Positions 38,831-47,110 of a stretch of DNA of 64,000 bases are shown piece by piece. Positions within the stretch are counted from its first letter, which is position 1. Every line of letters begins with the position of its first letter. Origin of the DNA: Marinifilum sp. D737 (GTDB lineage Bacteria > Bacteroidota > Bacteroidia > Bacteroidales > Marinifilaceae); assembly GCF_026672275.1 (NCBI RefSeq), contig NZ_JANQCD010000022.1:22017-86016 (forward strand), in the 5' to 3' direction. Made by a program: the position numbers and the translations under genes. Under the pieces are notes generated by a model. The model worked only from the letters and a program-made list of their open reading frames with translations. It searched no databases and had not been told where the DNA came from.

Positions 38831-39592
38831 CTATTGATTGGACACATTATACTTTATACCATATTTATCAAACATCATGGTCAAGTATTTGATACTACCA
38901 ATTACAGTCATATTTCCTTCCTGTCCTGAAACTATTCCAACTAAATAGCCATTTTTATCGATTACAGGAGATCCACTTGTCCCTTTCGGATGGATATCTG
39001 CCTTAATTGTTTGAGCATAGAAATAGTCATCTAAATTTTTATAGCATTGTAATTTTCTGATTGAAGGTTTGCTAATGTCTTTCTGTTCCCATCCCCATCC
39101 AACAGCATAAACAGTCTCATTTTTCTGTACAGCAGTATATCTTATTTTTAAAGGATATAGTTGATTGTTCTGCTTCTCTACCTCAAAAAGAATCCAATCA
39201 CGTACCTTCATTGTATTATACTGTCCTATCTGCTCTTGTGGGTTTTTATTTATTAATCTTTTTATGGCAACTCTTCTTTCTTTTTGATTTTTTGGATACA
39301 TCTGCCATGATTCAAAACTATCCCCCAAATCAACACTACTTAAACCCAATTCTTCAAAAAGAAAAAACATATGCTTGCACGAAACGCCAATTGTATCCGC
39401 CCCCGTACTTACCAAAAATGAGTTAGCCATATCATAATAAGTGGTATCGGAAAAACTTATTTCATTTGTCAAAGCAAAATCAGGCCAAGAAGAAACAGGT
39501 TTATCAGTCCAGTACTCTTTTATCACCTGTGGTGCATTCCGACATCCAAACATTAACACTATGCTGATCGATAGTAAGGCTAAATTCTTCAT
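38831..39592 (-). CDS. Trypsin-like serine protease lipoprotein
   Basis: 253 aa with lipoprotein signal (LLSISIVLMFGC, lipobox MFGC). The serine motif HPKGTSGSPVIDKNGYLVG is clear. His is likely in VSCKHMFFLFEELG and Asp in KVRDWILFEV, giving a plausible complete triad of the S1/HtrA-like fold. No PDZ domain is present. The family is not otherwise recognised. It lies between AdoMetDC and the K+ channel gene in the same orientation, but the 101 bp gap to speD makes operon membership likely rather than certain. Confidence 0.72.
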   Translation of the reverse strand: MKNLALLSISIVLMFGCRNAPQVIKEYWTDKPVSSWPDFALTNEISFSDTTYYDMANSFLVSTGADTIGVSCKHMFFLFEELGLSSVDLGDSFESWQMYPKNQKERRVAIKRLINKNPQEQIGQYNTMKVRDWILFEVEKQNNQLYPLKIRYTAVQKNETVYAVGWGWEQKDISKPSIRKLQCYKNLDDYFYAQTIKADIHPKGTSGSPVIDKNGYLVGIVSGQEGNMTVIGSIKYLTMMFDKYGIKYNVSNQ

Positions 39593-39693
39593 AACTTTGG
39601 ATTTTATTTAAAAAAAATCAATTACAGTTTAGATATCTCTTAGCTCTAAATGCATACTATGGAAAATTGCAGCTAAGTATTAATTCTTACTTG

Positions 39694-40044
39694 CTAATTG
39701 TCCGCTGGCACACAAACTTCAATTCCTTCACCATTCCAATTCACTTGCAAATCGCTCTCTTCAACCATTCTCTTAAAATGCTCCGATTTGCCCTGATTAC
39801 AGGAGCTCAACTCTACATAGGCATATCCCTTATCTGGGAATGTATGAATGGCCAAATGCGATTCGGCCAACATCCATAAAGCGGTATAACCCTGAACCGG
39901 AAAATGATGATCGGAACAATTCAAGATCACAAACTCCACCTTTTCCAGATAATTCTGAAACCTCACCTTTAAAATCATAGGATCACATTCGGTAACCCAA
40001 AACCTAAGGCTGTGTATTTTTGCTGCTAGTAATTTTGTTTCCAT
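39694..40044 (-). CDS. speD: S-adenosylmethionine decarboxylase (SpeD-like)
   Basis: Decarboxylates AdoMet to provide the aminopropyl donor for polyamines. The 116 aa proenzyme has the self-cleavage/pyruvoyl site AESHLAIHTFPDKGYAYVEL, with Ser62 as the residue that becomes pyruvate and His68 downstream. Length fits prokaryotic class 1B. The aminopropyltransferase gene lies directly upstream (94 bp gap carrying a small palindrome). Together they make the last two steps of spermidine-type synthesis. No ornithine or arginine decarboxylase gene is in the window. Confidence 0.9.
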   Translation of the reverse strand: METKLLAAKIHSLRFWVTECDPMILKVRFQNYLEKVEFVILNCSDHHFPVQGYTALWMLAESHLAIHTFPDKGYAYVELSSCNQGKSEHFKRMVEESDLQVNWNGEGIEVCVPADN

Positions 40045-40063
40045 TGACTAGTCTTTATTCGGT

Positions 40064-40089
40064 TATAGGCGTAGCACGCTACGTCTCTA
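40064..40089. repeat. REP-like palindrome between speE and speD
   Basis: CGTAGC-AC-GCTACG core (40070-40083), extended by imperfect pairs to GTCTCTA on the right. The sequence resembles a GTAGAGACGTAGC-type palindrome I associate with dispersed intergenic repeats; that association is from memory. Confidence 0.55.
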
Positions 40090-40137
40090 CATTTCTATAT
40101 TTTCTTTCCTGTATTATCAATTACCAATTGTTAATTG

Positions 40138-41676
40138 CTAATACAGGTCCCAATTTCCTTTTAAATAATACTTATAAAGTACTGGTTCGTGAATTTTATT
40201 AACCAAAACCGTATCCTTTTCCCATGGATAATAATCCTTTCCAAACGATGTGATCAAAGCCATGGCCTCATTGTTGATCCAATGAGTTGGGATCTCAAAC
40301 TCGAGTTTTCTTAAATTCTTCTTTACATCCCCGTTGGCTTGTTTCACGCCCAAACTCCATCCCCATTCGCCAAGTGTAATCACCTGGTTGTGCATTGGAA
40401 CCGTTTCGAATCCTGCACTTTTCATGGTTTCCACAATGCAAGAAAAAGCACGTGTTGCAAAATATGGACTTCCTGCTTGCGTTACAATAACACCGCCTGG
40501 TCGCATGTGTCGATAACATTGCTTGTAAAATTCATAGGAATACAATCGCCCTAACTCTACCGAACGAGGGTCGGGAAGATCAATAATTACCACATCATAG
40601 TAATCTTCATTCTCTTGCAAAAAAGTAAAACCATCGGCATTATTTACATTCACCTTCTTGTGATGAAGCGAATTCTCATTCAGTTTGGTTAATATCGGAT
40701 GTGTCTTTCCAAGTTTAGTCATGGCTGGATCCAAATCAACCAAGGTAATCTTTTCTACTTTTGGATACTTTAAAATCTCTCGAACTGCGCAACCATCACC
40801 ACCGCCCAATACCAGAACATTTACCGGATTAGGATGCAAACTCATTGCAGGATGCACCAAGGGTTCATGATACATTATCTCATCGCGAGTACACAATTGC
40901 TGGTTCCCATTCAGGTACAACCAGTAATCGTTTTTCCACTGGGTAATTACGATGCGTTGATATTTGGTCTGTTCAGCATATACAACTTTATCATCATACT
41001 TTAGCTGTTCTCCATAACTGATCACTCGATCTGCAATGGCTGTTCCCGATGTAAGAAATACCAAAACAACAACACCTATTCCTGTTAAACTTCTTCGTTC
41101 ATTGATTTTAAAAAGATCCCATAAGAAAATCATTACCACAATGGAGACTGTGAAATTTACAAATCCAAGAATGAATGGCGTATAAATCAAACCAAAGAAA
41201 GGCAGACCAATAAAAGCGAAAAATATTCCACCTAGCAAACTGCCATAATAGTCATTCTCAAGAATATTTGAAATATTGAATCGTAATTTCTCGTACTCAT
41301 CATTAATTCGAATTACCAAAGGAATTTCCATTCCGATTAGCAAACCAACCAATACGGCCAATGAATAAATCATTATTCCAATGGCTTGCGTATACGCTGA
41401 TGCCGTATAAACCAGTAAAGGTGCAAAAGAAACTATAATAGACAATGAAAACTCAAGCAGCAAGAACACTTTCAATAAGTTCTGTTCGAAAATCTTACTG
41501 AAACGAGCTCCAAGTCCCATTGAAAACAACATCAATGAAATGGTCATCACCCATTGTAATGTTGAATCACCCAGAAAATAGGTTGCCAGTGTAGATAGAA
41601 TATACTCTGCTACTACACCAGAAAATCCGGTAGCAAAAATTGCTGCCTTTAATAATGTTGATTTACTCTTAAACAC
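40138..41676 (-). CDS. speE: Membrane-anchored polyamine aminopropyltransferase (spermidine synthase-like)
   Basis: 512 aa fusion. Residues 1 to ~215 contain about seven TM helices (for example AIFATGFSGVVAEYILSTLA and LAVLVGLLIGMEIPLVIRI). The C-terminal half is a spermidine-synthase Rossmann domain with QLCTRDEIMYHEPLVHPAM, NVLVLGGGDGCAVREILKY and VVIIDLPDPRSVELGRLYS. It transfers aminopropyl from decarboxylated AdoMet to a diamine at the inner membrane face. The acceptor is not readable from sequence. TM-fused forms are often found beside DUF350 and PspA genes, as here. Confidence 0.9.
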   Translation of the reverse strand: MFKSKSTLLKAAIFATGFSGVVAEYILSTLATYFLGDSTLQWVMTISLMLFSMGLGARFSKIFEQNLLKVFLLLEFSLSIIVSFAPLLVYTASAYTQAIGIMIYSLAVLVGLLIGMEIPLVIRINDEYEKLRFNISNILENDYYGSLLGGIFFAFIGLPFFGLIYTPFILGFVNFTVSIVVMIFLWDLFKINERRSLTGIGVVVLVFLTSGTAIADRVISYGEQLKYDDKVVYAEQTKYQRIVITQWKNDYWLYLNGNQQLCTRDEIMYHEPLVHPAMSLHPNPVNVLVLGGGDGCAVREILKYPKVEKITLVDLDPAMTKLGKTHPILTKLNENSLHHKKVNVNNADGFTFLQENEDYYDVVIIDLPDPRSVELGRLYSYEFYKQCYRHMRPGGVIVTQAGSPYFATRAFSCIVETMKSAGFETVPMHNQVITLGEWGWSLGVKQANGDVKKNLRKLEFEIPTHWINNEAMALITSFGKDYYPWEKDTVLVNKIHEPVLYKYYLKGNWDLY

Positions 41677-41689
41677 AAAGATTAAATTA

Positions 41690-41794
41690 CGAATGACGAA
41701 TTAGGAATTACGAGTTGAAAATCAAACTCAGGCCTAATACATATCATTCTTGTTTCTTACTAATTCGTAATTGTTAATTTGGAATTCGTAATTA
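41690..41794. repeat. AT-rich TAATTCGTAATT-type repeats between DUF350 and speE
   Basis: The gap holds several degenerate direct and inverted copies of GAATTACGAATT / AATTCGTAATT. Similar tracts occur at about 43640-43710 and 40120-40140. They resemble low-complexity intergenic repeats rather than protein-coding sequence. Confidence 0.5.
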
Positions 41795-42667
41795 TTACAA
41801 GCACCATGTAATCAATACCGATCCGCCAATATATGCGAAAGCCTCTACCAAAGCAGCTCCTACATTTGGACGCTCCTGGTTGATAATTTCATCCGTTAAT
41901 TTTTCTCCTGGAAGAAGAATTTTATCAGTAATTAAACGCATTACCGGAAGAAGAATTAAACCTACCACCAATTCGAAACCTGTCTCGGTAAAGGAAGGAA
42001 GCCATCCTTCAAAGTCACCTACCAATCCAAAACGAATCAAGTTACCAATGGCAATAATTGCTCCTGCAAAACCAATCCCTACAGCAACATTGTCTTTTTC
42101 GATGTGCTCATGAATATTGTATGGTGTAATCCAATTGTAGAAACGTGTAGTAAGAATTAAGGCCAACTGACCAAATGCCCAAAACACCACTGCAGTTAGA
42201 ATTCCGAACAACATATCACCACTTTCGCCTGAAACAGCACCAAAAATGATTAAACCTGATGCAACTGAAACAGCACCTTCAATAATTCCTGTTCCTGCAT
42301 TTTGATCTTCAATAATCTCCTTACGGATAGAAAAATTACGAAGCATCAAATAATCCGAAAGGAAGATAGAACAGTTCAAAAGAACGATTGCCAACAATCC
42401 ATAAACTGCAATATCAATAATATCGTTGACCAAGCCATTTGAAGGGCCAACAATGGCGCTACCAATAGCCAAAAGCAATCCAACATAGTAACCAACATGA
42501 GCGATGGCAAAAGCAAAATTGTCTTTCTTAACCAACTCTTCCTTTACCTTAAACGAAGGATGAAGCAACTGATAAACAAATTTTCCAATCAGGAAAATGG
42601 CAAATGCCACAGCGATATAAACCACAGCATCGTAAATGATATAAGAAATTTCTGATAATGAAATCAT
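41795..42667 (-). CDS. DUF350 family inner-membrane protein (YjfL-like)
   Basis: 290 aa with two DUF350 units, each of about four TM helices (FAFAIAHVGYYVGLLLAIGS and NVAVGIGFAGAIIAIGNLI mark equivalent positions of the two halves). DUF350 proteins (E. coli YjfL) commonly neighbour PspA-like and polyamine- or glutathionylspermidine-related genes. The biochemical role is unknown. It lies in the middle of the PspA cluster, 118 bp before speE and 108 bp after the Ser-rich protein gene; the gaps hold AT-rich repeats. Confidence 0.9.
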   Translation of the reverse strand: MISLSEISYIIYDAVVYIAVAFAIFLIGKFVYQLLHPSFKVKEELVKKDNFAFAIAHVGYYVGLLLAIGSAIVGPSNGLVNDIIDIAVYGLLAIVLLNCSIFLSDYLMLRNFSIRKEIIEDQNAGTGIIEGAVSVASGLIIFGAVSGESGDMLFGILTAVVFWAFGQLALILTTRFYNWITPYNIHEHIEKDNVAVGIGFAGAIIAIGNLIRFGLVGDFEGWLPSFTETGFELVVGLILLPVMRLITDKILLPGEKLTDEIINQERPNVGAALVEAFAYIGGSVLITWCL

Positions 42668-42775
42668 AATTGTATGTTTTTATTTTTCCACAAAATCAAC
42701 TTATACAATAAGTAATATATTTTGATCGTTTTGAAAAAAGCTTTTAGCTAACAGCTATTAGCCAATAGCTCAAAA

Positions 42776-43618
42776 TTATTTTCCAAATCCACCACTGCGC
42801 GAGCGTGTAGAACGACTTGACTTGTATCTTGAAGAACTTCTGCTTGTTCTCTTATTTACAGTACTTGAAGATTTTGAACGAGTAGAGCTAAATCTGCCAG
42901 ACTGACTAGACGAGCGACTTACCTTACTTCTTACGCGATCTTTAAATGTATTAGGTTTGCTTGCCCAAGTGCTACTCTTTCCTGATGTTGAAGATGTATA
43001 ACTTTTGGTACCATAAACAGGACTTCCACCTCTTGGTCCGTAGTATCCTCTTGATCCACCATAGTATCCACCTCGGTTGTAATCGTCCCAATATGATCTA
43101 CGGTATGTCATCATATTAAACATCGACGACATAAATGCATATTGCCCATAGAATGCCCAGAAAGAAGATCCTCCTCGATTTTCCCATCGTCCGTACTTCT
43201 CATTGCCCACATAATGGTTATAACCTGCTGGAACAGCTTGCTTGGTGAGCTTACCATCCTTTTTTGAGGCAATTTCCATTCCCATATCATTAATGTGTTG
43301 CGAGAAAAAAGTCTCACTCACTTCTCTCCATCCGGTTTTCTTCTCAAGAATGGTATCTGGTTTTTCTATCAATACCTGATACTGATGTCTGTAATCTTTT
43401 CCCGATTCACTTGCATCCATATCGAATAGAATGATGGAAAAATTTTGCTCTCCATTCAATTCTTTAATCAACTCATCAACCGGTGATTTTTGCCATGTTT
43501 TTGATACTTGAGAGCTTGATGATCGTTGGCGAGATGTAGAAGAATCGCAACTTCCACACGTTTTCACAATAAAAAACAATACGATGATCCCAAGTACAAC
43601 TTTTGCTGTGCTATTCAT
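42776..43618 (-). CDS. Exported Ser/Gly/Tyr-rich protein, DUF1190-like
   Basis: 280 aa. It has an N-terminal hydrophobic segment (VVLGIIVLFFIVKTCGSC) with Cys residues, so membrane-anchored or lipid-modified. A globular middle follows (DELIKELNGEQNFSIILFDM ... GWREVSETFF), then a Tyr/Gly stretch (WDDYNRGGYYGGSRGYYGP) and a long Ser/Arg/Lys tail ending RSGGFGK. The architecture resembles E. coli YjfM/YgiB (DUF1190), whose tails are also Ser/Gly-rich and end in GGFG-like sequence. That likeness and the shared neighbourhood (PspA, DUF350) are the basis of the call. Confidence 0.65.
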   Translation of the reverse strand: MNSTAKVVLGIIVLFFIVKTCGSCDSSTSRQRSSSSQVSKTWQKSPVDELIKELNGEQNFSIILFDMDASESGKDYRHQYQVLIEKPDTILEKKTGWREVSETFFSQHINDMGMEIASKKDGKLTKQAVPAGYNHYVGNEKYGRWENRGGSSFWAFYGQYAFMSSMFNMMTYRRSYWDDYNRGGYYGGSRGYYGPRGGSPVYGTKSYTSSTSGKSSTWASKPNTFKDRVRSKVSRSSSQSGRFSSTRSKSSSTVNKRTSRSSSRYKSSRSTRSRSGGFGK

Positions 43619-43695
43619 TATAACTTCGTTTTTAATTACGCATTACGAAAGATCCATTACGATTGAAAAATCGTCGACCTTGTAATTCCTAATTA

Positions 43696-44247
43696 TTAGT
43701 TCGTAATTTCTTTAGGTAAGATATTAGAGATTTCGAATTCTTTGATTCGTTTTCCTGCTGAGGCTTCAAATTCCTGTTCATCCCATTGTTCGATGCAAAC
43801 AATGTATTCGCCCGTTTCATCTTCGTAATCCCATGAGATAAACTCAACCCATTCATCTCCTTTGGCTACATCATTATAGAATCCAGGTGATTCTTTTTCC
43901 ATGAAATACTTTCTACCATCATATTCAAATGATGCAGGAGCTTTCTGATTGCCTAGTAATGACTCATGAACATCTGCTCCTAATTGACGAGTTTTTATTT
44001 TTTCTGAAACAGATAAATACAGTTCATCATCATCCTCAACTGACAAAAACCTGGTTTTTGTTCCATTAAAAATCTTGAATTCCTGGGTGAAAAAATTATC
44101 TCCCCAATCGTACTCAAAACAAGCTTGCACTTCCCAGCTTTCAAGATCGTATTCAAAAACAAAACCAACATCCAGGTCGGTTACCCGGATGTTGGTGCTA
44201 TCGTACGAGGGCTGTTTTTTTCTTTTAAAAAAATCGGCTAATCCCAT
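43696..44247 (-). CDS. DUF4178 domain-containing protein
   Basis: 183 aa soluble acidic protein without signal peptide, start MGLADFFKRKKQ. The pattern DLDVGFVFEYDLESWEVQAC ... RFLSVEDDDELYLSVSEKI ... DEWVEFISWDYEDETG is what I recognise as DUF4178, a small beta-rich domain often next to PspA and DUF350 genes. It occupies the place of YjfK in the E. coli yjfIJKLM order. Function is unknown. It is 132 bp downstream of PspA. Confidence 0.8.
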   Translation of the reverse strand: MGLADFFKRKKQPSYDSTNIRVTDLDVGFVFEYDLESWEVQACFEYDWGDNFFTQEFKIFNGTKTRFLSVEDDDELYLSVSEKIKTRQLGADVHESLLGNQKAPASFEYDGRKYFMEKESPGFYNDVAKGDEWVEFISWDYEDETGEYIVCIEQWDEQEFEASAGKRIKEFEISNILPKEITN

Positions 44248-44379
44248 TTTTAATTTCGTTCAATTTGTAATACCGATTAGTAGCTAAACATCCACTCATT
44301 TCACTTTGTACATGATTGCATTATAGCTATCTATCGGCATTATTTGCGTTAATTTTGCATTTATAGTCAAATAAAACTA

Positions 44380-45084
44380 CTATTCCTTATTCTTCATTTT
44401 AGCCTTTAACTCTTCCAAGGCATTCGAAGCTTTAACGTTTGTTTCATTTAAAGTTGCATCAATCTCGTCATCCAAACTTCTGTTTTCCACAGAAATTTCT
44501 CCATAAGCTTCAGCCATTGCTTCTTGCTGAGCAACTTTGTCTTTCATTTTTTCCAACATCGATACGGTTCCAGAGCTATCAATTCCAGAAAGTTGTTTGT
44601 TGATTTTTTGAGTTGCAGAACTTACACGAGCACGAGCCTTTAAAGTACGCAATTCATTCTCGTAGCGAGTAATCGTTGATTTCAACTTCTTCACATTGGC
44701 ATCAAGCTGACTGATGTTCTGATCGAATCGAGTCACCTCTTCCTGAGCACGAGCTGCATTTGCAACTGCCTCTTCTTTTCTTGCCAATGCCTCTGTTGCC
44801 AAACGTTCGGCTTCTGCAACATCTAAATCACCCTTTTCAGCCTTTTGCAACAGAAGAATCGCTTTTTGCTCGTAATTCTGTCCCATCGACTTTTGTTCGT
44901 TCAATTCTCTCTTACTTCTAATCGCCAAAGCTTTTACTTCAGCCAAAGCTTGTAAGCTTTTATCCAAATCCTTTTTAAGATCTCTGATCCCTTGTTCGGT
45001 CATCTTAATAGGATCCTCTAATTTATCTATAGCGGCGTGAGCTTCTGCTTTACCCACATTAAATAGTCTGCTAAAAATTCCCAT
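44380..45084 (-). CDS. PspA/IM30 (ESCRT-III-like) membrane-stress protein
   Basis: 234 aa almost entirely helical coiled coil. It begins MGIFSRLFNVGKAEAHAAIDKLEDPIKMTEQ, read here as MGIFSRLF followed by KLEDPIKM, the standard start of PspA/Vipp1/YjfJ proteins. The amphipathic N-terminal helix binds stressed membranes and the rest assembles into rods or rings. The C-terminus (LEELKAKMKNKE) is short and lacks the Vipp1 extension. It is 21 bp after the YbjN/DUF2170-like gene and is the centre of the cluster. Confidence 0.92.
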   Translation of the reverse strand: MGIFSRLFNVGKAEAHAAIDKLEDPIKMTEQGIRDLKKDLDKSLQALAEVKALAIRSKRELNEQKSMGQNYEQKAILLLQKAEKGDLDVAEAERLATEALARKEEAVANAARAQEEVTRFDQNISQLDANVKKLKSTITRYENELRTLKARARVSSATQKINKQLSGIDSSGTVSMLEKMKDKVAQQEAMAEAYGEISVENRSLDDEIDATLNETNVKASNALEELKAKMKNKE

Positions 45085-45105
45085 TTTATTTTAATGTTTT
45101 ATCGT

Positions 45106-45501
45106 TTACAATTTTGAAAATGAAATAATCTCTTCCGAGTATTCACTCAGCAATAATTCCAATGAATTTAAAGTTGCTTCCAATTCATTTTGATCCAGAT
45201 TTTCCAATTGAAGAGTATCGCGGAACAACACCTTTGTTCCAGTTTCGTCTAAAGTAAAAGCACCATGTACAATTTCCCTGTTCTTCATTAATAATGATTT
45301 AAAAATATCATCCTTATCACCACTAATTTCGAAAAGTAATCCTTCAATAATCAAAATCGGATCTTCACAATCAACAACCAAATTTGCAATTCCTCCTTCA
45401 GGATTTTCAACTACAAATAGTTCTTCTGCTAAATCTTCTTGTACAATGTTGTATTCTAAGTTCAATAGGTAATCTTTTACCTTGTTAAAGTATGTGCTCA
45501 T
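45106..45501 (-). CDS. YbjN/DUF2170-like small protein
   Basis: 131 aa soluble protein with alternating strands and helices (KVKDYLLNLEYNIVQEDLAE, LFVVENPEGGIANLVVDCED, LLMKNREIVHGAFTLDETG, FRDTLQLENLDQNELEATL). This resembles the YbjN/T3SS-chaperone-like fold and DUF2170 (E. coli YjfI). The FKSLLMKNREIVHGAF segment is typical of that group. It sits directly upstream of PspA, as yjfI does before yjfJ. First gene of the cluster, so the cluster promoter should lie in 45502-45831. Confidence 0.72.
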   Translation of the reverse strand: MSTYFNKVKDYLLNLEYNIVQEDLAEELFVVENPEGGIANLVVDCEDPILIIEGLLFEISGDKDDIFKSLLMKNREIVHGAFTLDETGTKVLFRDTLQLENLDQNELEATLNSLELLLSEYSEEIISFSKL

Positions 45502-45831
45502 TTTTTTATCAGTTTTAAAATTGAATTAATTAAAATTAGAACAATTTATTGGCTCTGAGAAAAATCCAGAATGGTATTTAAAGCTTCTGAATTAAAATTT
45601 ATCATCTATGGCCACTAAATGATAAAATGGTTCTCATTTTTTCTGTTTGAGTTTGAAATTACAAAATAGAATGCGTTCAATCTCTATTTAATCGGGAGAA
45701 TATTCAAAAAAATCGATAAATGGGAGTTTTTACATGTTTTCCTTTTTTAAAGTGATAAATCATTCCATAAAAAAGAAAAAGTCCACCCTATGAATGAACT
45801 TTATTCTGATTATTAAGTTGCTCTATTTTAA
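45502..45831. other. 330 bp gap upstream of the PspA cluster
   Basis: No ORF supported. It holds an inverted repeat at 45598-45626 and AT-rich sequence, and should contain the cluster promoter and the end of the acyltransferase transcript. I see no full TAnnTTTG box and no sigma-54 GG-N10-GC type element on the minus strand. Confidence 0.5.
45598..45626. promoter_or_regulatory. Inverted repeat upstream of the PspA cluster
   Basis: TTTATCAT (45598-45605) and ATGATAAA (45619-45626) are perfect 8 bp arms separated by 13 bp, about 97-125 bp before the first ATG of the cluster. The size fits a dimeric regulator operator. No regulator is assigned. Confidence 0.4.
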
Positions 45832-46974
45832 TTAAACTCTCTTTAATTGCATTTGATCTTTCTTTTGCGGTTTAAGTCCAAACACAACTCTCATGAAATT
45901 AAACGGACGAATTAATAATAAATAAATACTAATACTTGTAGCAAAAGAAGCTACGGTAAGATAAAGAGCTTTAGCAACAATGTTCATCTCTATATCCTTA
46001 ATGTAGAATCCAAACAATAAAATAATTGGCTGATGTAGCAAATAAAAAGGATAAATGGCCTCGTTTGCATGTTTACGAAATGGGGAATTGAATCGCATGT
46101 ATCTACAGAAAAACCCTAAAACTGCAATCCCAGTAGACCAGGCAAGCATGATATCCATTGTTGCATGAAAATATCGGCATACTGTATCATTAACAATCAA
46201 TCCGCCTCCAACTCTATAGCAAATATAAACAGAGGTAGCAACCAAAATATTCAGGTATCGCTGAGAGATAACACTTTTCGTCATTTCTTTGCTGTTGGCA
46301 AATAAATATCCATAAATAAAATAGAGAAAATACATGAACATATAAGCCCAATCATCAATAAATCCATGGGTACTATTGGGCCAAAATTGACGCAATATTA
46401 ATTGAGAAATGAGAATTGGAATGACGAATAGAAGCATTCCTCCCTTTTTACATGCGATTCGATTAATAAAATTTAGAAAATTCTGAGATCCATTACTTCG
46501 TAGCCATTTAATAATTGGAATCGCAATCATGGAGAGGAAAAATAGATATAAAATAAACCACAAATGATGCCAGCTCATATTTCCCTCTGGATATACACCA
46601 TCGAACACATGTGTATAAAAATTCCAAAGAGATGGATACTCGGTATATTTTTCGAGGTAAACCTGTATGGGAACCAAAGTAAATAACCCAAATAAGAAGG
46701 GTACCATCAATCGCTTGTTTCTTTCTTTCGCATATTTCAATATAGATCTTTTGCCCAGAGCCAAAAAAGTTCCAGCCCCGGATACAAAAAACAAGAGGGG
46801 CATTCGCCAACAATGAAGGAAGCCCATCAGTTCAACCAACTGTGGGTATTCAACATTGTTTTTCACATGCCAGTGCCAGGGATTAAAAAACATCCCAATA
46901 TGGAAAAGAAATACACTTAAGATAAGTACAATTCTTAACCAATCAATTTCGTATCTTCTTTCTGATTTTTCCAT
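45832..46974 (-). CDS. Acyltransferase family 3 membrane protein
   Basis: 380 aa integral membrane O-acyltransferase-like protein with about ten TM helices. The N-terminal signature is RRYEIDWLRIVLILSVFLFH, with the family Arg and His, then HCWRMPLLFFVSGAGTFLAL. WHHLWFILYLFFLSM and PFYLLHQPIILLFGFYI are further typical blocks (OpgC/acyltransferase_3). It would move acyl groups to an extracytoplasmic glycan or lipid; the substrate is unknown. It lies 136 bp downstream of an AraC-type regulator on the same strand, which may control it. Confidence 0.88.
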   Translation of the reverse strand: MEKSERRYEIDWLRIVLILSVFLFHIGMFFNPWHWHVKNNVEYPQLVELMGFLHCWRMPLLFFVSGAGTFLALGKRSILKYAKERNKRLMVPFLFGLFTLVPIQVYLEKYTEYPSLWNFYTHVFDGVYPEGNMSWHHLWFILYLFFLSMIAIPIIKWLRSNGSQNFLNFINRIACKKGGMLLFVIPILISQLILRQFWPNSTHGFIDDWAYMFMYFLYFIYGYLFANSKEMTKSVISQRYLNILVATSVYICYRVGGGLIVNDTVCRYFHATMDIMLAWSTGIAVLGFFCRYMRFNSPFRKHANEAIYPFYLLHQPIILLFGFYIKDIEMNIVAKALYLTVASFATSISIYLLLIRPFNFMRVVFGLKPQKKDQMQLKRV

Positions 46975-47110
46975 TTTGATTCGATTTTACAATTTATCTA
47001 TTGCTTTGAAACAAAGATCTGACAGAAGGAATCAAAATGACGAATCTGATTATAGGCAAGCCGTGTTTCCCGATAAGGTAACACATAACAACAATACATT
47101 TAATCTTGAT

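Noticed and set aside
45502..45831. Sigma-54 promoter for the PspA cluster
   Set aside because: PspA genes in proteobacteria use sigma-54, but no GG-N10-GC type -24/-12 element is visible on the minus strand.
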